From the NCBI RefSeq assembly GCF_048564905.1, contig NC_133006.1:23962001-24026000 (forward strand): a stretch of 64,000 bases of DNA. The letters are read 5' to 3'. Source of the DNA: Vicugna pacos (lineage: Eukaryota > Chordata > Mammalia > Artiodactyla > Camelidae). Positions within the stretch are counted from its first letter, which is position 1. Each line of letters begins with the position of its first letter. A program made the translations under genes and the position numbers. A model generated the notes under the pieces. It did not search any database and had not been told where the DNA came from. It saw nothing but the letters and a program-made list of their open reading frames with translations. Of this stretch, positions 55,600 through 64,000 are shown in pieces.

Positions 55600-56790
55600 T
55601 TATTTTGGGAAGGCCACAGAGCCAGGCTTGAGGCTGCATGGGAACAGAATCCACAATATCCACCCTAGGCTGGGTCCCACATAGGAACATTTGTCCCTGC
55701 TGCTGGGCACAGATGTCACTGCTCACACCAGAGAACCCCTCAGGCTGGACATGGACCCTGTGGCTAGGACAGCTGTCACTACGGCTCCTGACAGCTGGAT
55801 GCTGTGTAGCTCCCGTTCGTACTGCCCTCGCCGAATGCATTATGCACAGTTCCAGCCTCTCTGTGTCACCACGTCCTGAGAAGAATCTGACCTGCATGGT
55901 GGAGCCTGAGCTTCCTGCTCTGTCCACCTGCAAGAATGTTTCGGAAAATGGACTTTCCTCTTTTACGGAAGGAAGCGGTCTCTGCCTCCTACCAAGACTC
56001 TGTTCATATGGCATTCTCCTAATCTAGGAAGAGAGCTCAGGTTCAGGGGACGAAGGATGGAAAAAGAAGGTCAAATTTCAATTCTTACAGCAAAGATCTG
56101 TGACTAGCCCTTGATCTGGTACACTGTAGGCACGCGGGTTTGGCTGAAAGAACAAGTGACTAATAAATGACACCCAAGGTAAAGGCTTACTTGCTTACTC
56201 TTACTCTGAATTTCTAGGAATCAAAGCCCAAACAGGCCCCTGGGAGGTGGAGAGTGTGAAATGATCCCCCCAAGTAATGCATAGGAGCAGCTGGTGGATT
56301 GACTGGCTGGTCAGGAACTTCAGTAAAATAAAGTTGGAAAACAGGTGAGGGAGAGATGTGTTCATGGACCACTTGCTATTAGCAGAGTGGGTAAAGATGT
56401 GGGTGTGCGGGGGTGTATGCCCAGAAGAGGGTAAGCATGTGGTGGAGGCTGCTTGTAATTGGGTGGGGGATGTGAATTGATGGAAGGTGTCACTTAGCCT
56501 CTCCCCAGCACCACAAGGTTTGCTCGTGAAGTCCCTGTACAAAGTGGCAGTGACAGCAATGTAACTTTCCACTCTCCAAGGACTCCGTGGCATCTGCCAC
56601 TGCTGATTACTCAGTCCTCAATTAGCAGTTTTGAAAAGAGAAAAAGGTGAAATTAATTAAGAACAAAACAGAGTTGTCTGAGATAAATATGTCACCGCAG
56701 ATATAGGAGAGATTTAAACAATCATAAAATTATGAAGAAATTGATGTCAATGGAAAAGACTTATTGCAGGTAAATAAGTTAAAGAAGTTG
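55600..56790. other. Spacer, nothing recognised with confidence
   Basis: A plus-strand frame of 129 codons (55638-56027) is open but has no splice, domain or start support. The segment reads like an unassigned dispersed repeat. Confidence 0.4.
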
Positions 56791-56797
56791 AATTCCC

Positions 56798-56895
56798 CAG
56801 GGAGAAGATGTAGTTCAGTGGTAGAGGGCATGCTTAGCAAGCAGAAGGTCCTGGGTTCAATCCCTGGTACCTCCATTAAAAAATAAATAAGCCTG
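56798..56895 (+). mobile_element. Camelid tRNA-derived SINE
   Basis: gatgtagttcagtggtagag, ggcatgcttagcaagcagaa, ggtcctgggttcaatccctg, gtacctccattaaaaaataa. Close to the family consensus. Confidence 0.92.
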
Positions 56896-57344
56896 AAAAA
56901 ATTTCTGTTTCCCTTCAACCATATCCAAAATGTTTTACAGGTAAGCCTTACCAAACCTTCAAGGAAAGCTCCTGATCTACATAAAATATTCAAGAGAATG
57001 AAAAATATAGGGAAAAGCCAAACAAATCATTTTATTAGTTAAGAATAACATAAAACCTAAAATCAGGGAACACATAAGAAAAAAAGGCATAGGAAAATCA
57101 CTTATAAGATAGTAGATGTGAGAAGAATGGTAGAGTATATCCAACAATGTACTAAGCAGTTAAATAATTTGACTAAGTTATCCCAAAAATACAAGGATAT
57201 TTCAACTTTAAATCTTTTGCTGCAATTCACTACTTAAAAAATAAAAAAGGGAAAATTATATCTTAGCAGATATAGAAATTACTGCAGATGAAATGCAACA
57301 CTCCATCTGACCCACACTTCTTCAGTCCTCTTCCAGTGTTTTAA

Positions 57345-57605
57345 AATTTATCTTTTAATTAAAGTATAGTCAGTTACAATGTATCAATTTCTAGTGTACA
57401 GCATAATGTCCCAGTCATACATATATGTGCATATATTTGTTTTCATATTCTTTTCATTAAAGGTTATTACAAGATACTGAATATAGTTCCTTATGCTATG
57501 CAGAAGAAATTTGTTTTTTATCTATTTTTATATATAGTAGTTAATATTTGCAAATCTAGAACTCCCAAATTTATCCCTTCCCACCCCCTAGTCCTCTTCT
57601 CTTTT
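57345..57605 (-). mobile_element. L1 3' end (camelid type), truncated
   Basis: Antisense L1 3' UTR: taaagtatagtcagttacaa, ctagtgtacagcataatgtc, aaggttattacaagatactg, ccttatgctatgcagaagaa, ccaaatttatcccttcccac. Confidence 0.85.
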
Positions 57606-57639
57606 TAAGGACCCATTAAAAGATTAGGCACTCACCCCA

Positions 57640-57774
57640 ATAGTCAAGATATTCTCCATTCATGCTTTTAGTCACATCTACAAAACCCCTTTTGCTGTGT
57701 ATGGTAACATATTCATAGGTTCCAGTGATTAGAGCTTGGACATATTTGTGGGGCTGTTATTCTGCCTGCTACAT
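57640..57774 (+). mobile_element. MLT1-type LTR fossil, 3' end only
   Basis: tcacatctacaaaacccctt, atggtaacatattcataggt, gattagagcttggacatatt and gttattctgcctgctaca form the 3' end of an MLT1 (MaLR) LTR. Ancient and truncated. Confidence 0.6.
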
Positions 57775-58294
57775 CATATATGGTGATTCAATGAAGAAAT
57801 ATAACATTATTTAAAGTCCTAAAAGGTGAAAGGGGAGTATGTGGAGGGAAGCATTGTATAAGAGATGATGGCTAAGGATTAAGGAAATGTATACAGAGTG
57901 GTAAGAATGAAAAGAGATCCACATTGAGTCATACATATTTCACTGGAACATCAGATGATAAGGACAAATGATAATCTTAAAAGTAGCCACAGAAGAAAAA
58001 CAGATCTAGAAAGGAACTATGTTTAGATTGTGGCTTCTTCCTGTCAGGAATGACAGCCGGAAGACAATGAAATAACATCGTCAAAGGTGAAGAAAGCAAA
58101 ATCAAACTAGGAATTTGAGACTGAGAAATCTCTCTTTCAAGTATAAGTTAAAAAAATATTTTTATATAAATAAAATTGTTGATTTAGTAAAATATCTACT
58201 CTAAAGATGTTTATGAGGTCATAGAGGTATAAAAGCAAGCAGATAAATTAATTGGTAATGATTAAGTACATGTAAATCAATACTGTATAAAATA

Positions 58295-58434
58295 CTGGGG
58301 GAGGATATAGCTCAAGTGCTAGAGCACATGCTTAGCATGCATGGGGTTCTGGGTTCAATCCCCAGTACCTCTTCTAAGAATAAATAAATAAATAAACGTA
58401 ATTACCACCCCCTCAAAAAAAAAGACTCTAAAAA
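58295..58434 (+). mobile_element. Camelid tRNA-derived SINE
   Basis: ggaggatatagctcaagtgc, catgcttagcatgcatgggg, ctgggttcaatccccagtac, tail with aattaccaccccctcaaaa. A long exact target duplication, aatactgtataaaata, at 58279-58294 and 58435-58450 suggests a young insertion. Confidence 0.94.
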
Positions 58435-58450
58435 AATACTGTATAAAATA

Positions 58451-59930
58451 TAAATGTGGAGTTAAAAGCACAGTTATAAGATAAATAAAATGCTTAATAT
58501 GTTGTGTTATAATTTCTTCACACAGCCTCCTACACCTACCTAGGCTATATCATCCATGAAGATGGAGAGACCTTGATTCTTTTTACTCAGATTCCAGTCT
58601 GTATACACAGTAGCCAGAATAAAATAGCTACTAAAGTACCCAGTATAAAAATAGCTATTCCAGCTATTCCTGCAAGTCCTTAAAAGACCAGTTATGGTGA
58701 TGCAAAAGCACAATTAAAAAAAATTTGAAGGGGATGACATCAGAGAAAATAGTGGTTTAGGGAACTTGAAAGACTTGTGCTCACATAGAACAATGAAAAA
58801 ACTAGTAACAGCAGTCAGAATCAAGTCTATCAGAACCCAGGAAAATCATGGAGTATTTACAGCGACTAAGAAAAAGCTAAAAATAGAAAAAGGCAACAGA
58901 AACTCGGTTGTTTTGTGGTGTCTTAACTTTGACATATTCCCTCCTCCCCAGCTCAGCGATCAAAAACATTGCTGAGAAATATTCCAGGTTTTCCCTTATT
59001 TAAGAAAAAAAAATTGTAAGTGATCTCAGTGGCGTTATTATTCAGTATTATTATTCTCAACCTTTTAAAGAAGCTTAAAAGTCTATGGGACACATCTTTT
59101 CATAGCAATACATTAAAATCTATTTTACTCCTTAAAATGGCCACTTAGAATTTTATCATATGACCTTTCTTTTGGGGACAATGGAAATGTTCTTTATCTT
59201 CACTGTGGTAATGGTAACATCGATGTATAAAATTGCCAGAACTCAACCAGCTGTGCATTTCAAATAGATACATTATAGTGTATGTAAAGTGTGTCCCAAC
59301 CAAGTCGGTTTTAAAACCATCCTCCTCTTTGGAATCTGTACTTTGGTTATGTAAACCAACCAACCAAAGAAAACACCTTGTTCTTGTTGCTAAGAGCTTA
59401 CACCCTGCACATCTGGAAGTAGAGTCCCCATGTCTGCAACTTACTCTCAAGTGGTCCAGCTATTACTCAAGAGTAATAGCTGTCTGTGTATTCAGAGGGA
59501 GAGCAGTTATGATACATTTTAATAAATGACAGAATTAGATAAAGAATAAATACAAAAGTTAGAAATAATAAAAAATCTTTAAAAATATATTTCCCCTGTA
59601 GCTTTCATCCTTGTTCTTCACGCTTCCTTTCTTCAACACTTTCTCCCTCCCTTTCCCCCCTTTTCCAGTCTCACTTACATCTTATCCCCTGCACACTGGA
59701 GCCCCACCAGCTAACGCAGGTGACTGCGTCCACCTACAGGTCAGGTACCCACAGGCGAGTAGACGTCGCCAGGGCAATTTGTAAGCTATGCCTGGACCCG
59801 CTGTTACTGGATCCTTTCAGTGAAGTCACTCCAGTCTTAGATGGAAGTCACACCAGGTCTAAATTACGTTCCCCACGGAAGTAGGCAGAACCTCGGTGGT
59901 TATTTCCTGGATTCTTAGTCATTGATTTTC
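58451..59930. other. A/T-rich spacer, no gene seen
   Basis: Unassigned A/T-rich sequence, probably decayed LINE material in parts. No supported ORF. Confidence 0.4.
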
Positions 59931-59939
59931 AACCAGACA

Positions 59940-60130
59940 GGCAGAGACGGATTCAAAGGGGACTTTCCGAGGGGACCCCTTGCTTCCTGGGGTGGGAACG
60001 AGAGGCTGGGGGAAAACGGGAAGTCATTTTTGTTCTTAGACTCGAAGGGTGGGGCCCGGGGTGGGGGTGGGGGTTGGGGGGTCAGCGTGGGGAGGGGCGG
60101 TGGCTGGAAGAAGCATTTCCTCATAAACAC
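59940..60130. promoter_or_regulatory. Isolated G-rich block with a consensus kappaB site
   Basis: ggggactttcc (59958-59968) is a textbook NF-kappaB site. It is followed by ggggaccccttgc and a strongly G-rich run (gtggggcccggggtgggggt) in otherwise A/T-rich DNA. It could be an enhancer or a promoter of an unannotated transcript between class I and MIC. No TATA box or exon was recognised. Confidence 0.35.
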
Positions 60131-60139
60131 GTCTCAGAA

Positions 60140-61310
60140 TAAACCCGGATGTTGTTTAAAATGAGTCTGATTCCAGGTCCTTCTTCCGGCTCTACCGACT
60201 CCGAATTCAGGCAGGTCTTCTTTTTCACAACCGTTAGTTTGAGAACCAGAAACCTAAATGCAGCTCGCTCCCCTCCCAACTTGCACATAAGTTCCTTTAT
60301 TATTCTTTTATATCAGTGAACAACTTTTATTTCCTTCAAGGTTTGGGGAATGAGTGATTTCCAGTCCTCCCTGTGAATTCTGGCCCCGCAGACTTGAAAA
60401 CACTCCAGGGCCTCCCTGCAAAGTCCCGCCTTCGGTGATGTGAACATCCGCTCAGTTTCATTTCTGGACTCAGCGGTGAAGCCAAAAATATGCGGAGATA
60501 AAGACGCCACTATGTTTGTGAGTCCAGGGGCACAAAGGTGACAGTGGAGGGAGAAAATGCCTTTTATGGGGTAGAGCAGAGGGGGCTGGAAGGAGCATGT
60601 GGGGCAGGGAAAACACTTTGTACGAAAGACAACCTGGGAGGGGAGGGTGGGTGGGGCGGGGAGCAGCCCCAACCCTGAACCCTGTACCATCAGGGCCTCT
60701 TCCACCCCAGAATGAATAACATTGGCTTTATCTCTGATTACAATCATCTCTAGATGCTGTGCAACAAATCTGGCATATTATTAATATTAAAGTATTGAGT
60801 CTTTTTTTTTTTTTTTGGTGGGATGAACTGAATGACACAGTTTGCTGGCACTGCCACAGCTAGAAGTCCTCCAGTGAGGGTTGACATTGTGGAGCAAGGT
60901 GCTTGGGACCCGCTGTCAGGAGACCTGGGTTCCATCTGCCTCTCTATATCTCACTATCCTTCTTATCTTTAGCTGAGAATGGGTACAGGACCCAATCCCT
61001 GACTGGCTAAATAAATTATGATGCTCAAAGTAATTAAGTAGTAAAAATGGATGTAAAATCTAAGAAATGGTTAGAACTTCCTAATGCATGACATTTCCAT
61101 CCACAGAAAAAGTGTAGGATAGGGGTCTTAGCGGAATGCTTAGTAATGGTAGGCAGAGTTCAACTTGAAGAAGCATTTGTAGGAAGACAAAGATGAAATG
61201 AACACAGTTTCTGGTCCTGGAGTGGCTCATTGTCTAATGAGGGGAGTATATGATGGTCATATGGGGTTCAAGGCAGGGCATGCTGGGTACCATTAGGTTC
61301 AAATTATGGG
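60140..61310. other. Spacer, nothing recognised
   Basis: Contains a 144-codon minus-strand open frame (60747-60313) without domain or splice support, and a T homopolymer near 60801-60816. Confidence 0.4.
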
Positions 61311-61316
61311 CTGGAC

Positions 61317-61527
61317 CAGTGGTTCTAAGACTTGCCAGTGCATTAGAATCACCTAAGGGAGCTTTAAAAGATTTGGAGGTCTGGGTCCAACCCAAGGGAT
61401 TCAATTGGTTTTGGCCATGGCCTGGGCATACAGGTAGTAAAAACTCTCCAGCTGGTTTTTGTTTTCTTTGAAAGATAGTTGATTTACTATGTTGTTTTAA
61501 TTTCTGGTGTACAGCAAAGAGATTCAG

Positions 61528-61563
<36 letters not shown>

Positions 61564-62064
61564 TTTTTCATTATAGGTTATTATAAGATATTGAATATAG
61601 TTCCCTGTGCTAGACAATAGGACCTTGTTTATCTATTTTTGTGTGTGTGTATATGTATTTTACATATAGTAGTTCGCTAATCCCAAACTTCTAATTTATC
61701 CCAAACCCCACCCCTTCCCCCTTGGTAACCATAAGTTTGTTTTCTATGTCTGTGAGTCTGTTTCTGTTTTGTAAATAAAAACATTTGTGTCATTTTTTAG
61801 ATTCCACATATAAGTAATGTCATATGATATTTATCTTTCTATTTCTGACTTACTTCACTTGATACGAGAATGTCTAGGTTCATCTATGTTGCTGCAAATG
61901 ACATGATTTCATTCTTTTTATGACTGAGTAGTATTCCATTATATGTATATATCATATCTTCTTTATCTAATCATCTGTCAATGGACATTTAGGTTGCTTC
62001 CATGTCTTGGCTATTGTAGTGTCCAGCTGGTTTTAATAAGCAGCCAAATTTGAGGACCATAGTG
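61317..62064. mobile_element. hAT-group element (MER5-like) split by an L1
   Basis: Left half starts cagtggttctaagacttgcc, attagaatcacctaagggag; right half ends aaatttgaggaccatagtg, the mirrored end. The halves are separated by the L1 at 61460-62021. Confidence 0.65.
61460..62021 (-). mobile_element. 5'-truncated L1 with target duplication
   Basis: Antisense L1 3' end: gatagttgatttactatgtt, tttctggtgtacagcaaaga, (TA)n at about 61531-61560, aagatattgaatatagttcc, taaccataagtttgttttct, tcttctttatctaatcatct, gcttccatgtcttggctatt. Exact 13-base duplication tccagctggtttt at 61447-61459 and 62022-62034. Confidence 0.92.
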
Positions 62065-63870
62065 TAGGTATTCCAAAGACTAAGAGATGTGTGTTGGCAC
62101 AACTTTCAGTAGAAGGAGGTTTACAGGATAGCATTATTGTTATTATATTATTATCAAGATACAGTTCATATATCACATAGTTCACCCTTTTAAAGTTACA
62201 GTTAAGTGATTTTTAAGATAATCCCAAGTTTTACCACCAATCCCACTCTGTAATTGGGATGATCTTGTAGGATGTGCAGTTCTGATGGGTTGAAGGCAGA
62301 GAATAGTCCATGGGAGGGTGATGCAGAAGCAGTGGCATCCCGGTGGGACAAAATAAGGAGATGGACCATTTTTACTGCAACCCAGGGAACATATCACCAG
62401 AGAAGTGGGGGGTGATGCCAGACAGCTGATTGTGGCAGCTGGGGCATCAGTGAGGGAGCAGAGGCATTATGTGTTATATCTGCAGACAGGGCAGCTGTGG
62501 ATGGCTTGGGCATCACGGTTATAACTGAGGACAGGTACAGGTTTAGGAGACCTTTGCGGTTCTCTAGGCTGAAGTAGATGAAAGCCTGGACTAAGGTAGC
62601 TGCTGTGGGATGGAACAGGGGTTGGGGGAGCTGATGGTGAGTCCAAGAAAGGCAGGGGGAAAGGGATCAGAGGGGACCAAGCTGGTGGTATTGCCAGAGA
62701 ACTAGGGGGACAGGGAGAGGCTGGTGTGCTGGGAGGTGTAGAGTCTGCTTGTAGACCTGTTGGATTTGAGGGGCAGGTGGCCCCAGAGGTGCAGATGTCC
62801 TGAGGCAGGTTGGAAAGGGTGTCTGGAGAGAGGTTGGCGCTGGAGTGGATCATGGGGAGTGGCCTCACTGGGCTTGTGATCCCTGTCCCCCCACCACCCC
62901 GCTGCGGGGGCTGAATCTAGAGGTGGCTCTGGCTAAGTCCGACACTTACCGGATGAGGCTACAGGAAAGGAGACCTGGCTGGGTCTTGGAGTCATTGGGA
63001 AGAGGAGGAGGAGATCATAATGGTGGTAACATCTAGGAGAGTGAGGCAACTGGGGAAGTGGTTTCTGAGAGGCAGAGGTGGCTGAAATCTGCAAATAGGT
63101 CTACAAACCTGATCCCCAGTGACCCTGCCAATAATGTTGCTGTGTGTAGCTGAGGGAGGGGCTGTGGGAGCCAACACTGGGAACGAAGAAGCAGTGAAAG
63201 ACCAGCCAGGTGGCTGTCTCTAGAGGAGCTTGGTGAGACCAGAGCTGCTCCTGGCGAGGAATCTCCTTTGCTGGGGAGAGTGGCAGTGATCTGGGTGCTT
63301 CTGAGGTTGGGCTGCTAACACTTAGCTGCTCAGAGCCCTTCCCTGTGGCTTTTGACTGCACTCAGCCCCAGTCACACCTCCGTGGAGATTCTTTAAAAAA
63401 AAAAGTTTTCCCAATCTGAATATGCGTAGTTTACTGTACAGCAATCATACCACAATAAAGGTGTTAAAAAAAAAAAAAGAGGAGAAAGCTTAAACAAACA
63501 AACCAAGAAGGAGAAAAAGTTTCCAACAATAGCAACAACAACCAAAAAAAAAAAAAAAAAAAAGGAGGAGAAATCTTCCAAAAGAAAAAAAAAGCTTTCC
63601 CAGCTCTCATTTTTCTCTGGTGGCTCTGGTACTAGGCCCAGCCCACTGACTTCTCCCTGACTCATTTTGTCTGTTCATTTGGCAGGGCTCAAGGGCCTAC
63701 AAGAGAATCCCTCCTTCTGATTTTTTTTTAACGCAAGTTATTTCCTCCTTCTGATTTAATTAGAAGAGTCTAGATTTTCTTTTTTAGCTGGAGAAAGGCG
63801 AATCAGATGTTTTAGTTAATTTTCTAAAGCAGCATCTCCGCTACTCAGGCAGTTCTAAGACAAAATCATT
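62065..63870. other. Upstream region of the MIC-like gene
   Basis: Mixed sequence. A proline-rich minus-strand open frame (62868-62467) lacks support. Poly-A/purine-rich simple tracts lie at 63455-63600. No clear mobile element. Confidence 0.45.
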
Positions 63871-63873
63871 GTC

Positions 63874-63943
63874 ACGTGGCTGGACCACGTCCTCCTGCTT
63901 CTGTCCAGCGCTGCCTTTTTTCCACCCCTGGGTACCACCGCTG
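63874..63943 (+). pseudogene. MIC-like (MICA/MICB family) exon 1, ATG replaced by ACG
   Basis: The 70-base stretch ending at a gtgagtgg donor aligns without gaps to the 70-base first coding exon of human MICA: cctcctgcttctg matches the leader core and ttccacccctgggtacc the end. Read in the MICA frame it gives a hydrophobic leader (LLLLSSAAFFPPLGTTAG). The donor sequence also matches. The first codon is ACG, not ATG, and there is no in-frame ATG just upstream. MIC proteins are stress-induced ligands of NKG2D. The remaining exons lie beyond the window, after a long intron 1 in other species. It may be a pseudogene, or may start elsewhere; I cannot decide from one exon. Confidence 0.7.
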
Positions 63944-64000
63944 GTGAGTGGGGTTCAGTGAGGTCCTCAGGCAGGAGGCTGGGGCATTTCCAGGGGTCCA

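Noticed and set aside
55638-56027. A 129-codon plus-strand frame near the class I gene
   Set aside because: It looks like part of an unassigned dispersed repeat. No homology recalled and no splice sites.
60313-60747. A 144-codon minus-strand frame as a new gene
   Set aside because: No recognised domain, no start context, no splice partners; it is compatible with chance in this region.
62467-62868. A proline/serine-rich 133-codon minus-strand frame
   Set aside because: Low-complexity composition from pyrimidine-rich DNA; no support for translation or splicing.

Overview
This is mammalian nuclear DNA from the border of the MHC class III and class I regions. Genes have many exons, GT-AG introns and UTRs, and gene order follows the TNF-to-class-I segment known in mammals. 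At least ten copies of a tRNA-derived SINE with the head motif 'gggtatagctcagtggtag' and tail motif 'cctggtacctccattaaa' point to a camelid (camel, llama or alpaca). I cannot name the species. The window is inverted relative to the usual human display.

Left part (1-21.6 kb, minus strand): the 5' end of TNF with its core promoter, the complete LTA gene, a gene-poor stretch of about 10 kb filled with old L2/L1 copies, and NFKBIL1 with a 6 kb intron 2. Middle (22.7-38.2 kb): ATP6V1G2 (plus), then DDX39B/UAP56 (plus; ten coding exons, 428 residues, two intronic C/D snoRNAs), then MCCD1 (minus). A possible antisense transcript lies head to head with DDX39B. I could reconstruct the coding exons of LTA, NFKBIL1, ATP6V1G2, DDX39B and MCCD1, all with consistent reading phase.

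Right part (38.2-64 kb): gene-poor DNA rich in repeats. It holds a class II-type solo ERV LTR, a Tigger element inside an L1 with a SINE inside the Tigger, and MLT1 LTR fossils. It also holds one complete MHC class I heavy-chain gene (eight exons, 361 residues, recognisable class I promoter). The last 130 bases contain what looks like exon 1 of a MIC-type gene (MICA/MICB family) with ACG where the ATG should be.

Biologically the window joins inflammation (TNF, LTA, NFKBIL1), housekeeping (V-ATPase G subunit, mRNA-export helicase) and antigen presentation or stress ligands (class I, MIC). The most interesting points are: the class I gene has lost the usual initiator ATG and carries unusual groove residues; the MIC-like first exon lacks an ATG; one DDX39B acceptor site is built on a pure CA repeat; there is an unannotated minus-strand exon upstream of DDX39B; and the nested transposons give a clear order of insertion.
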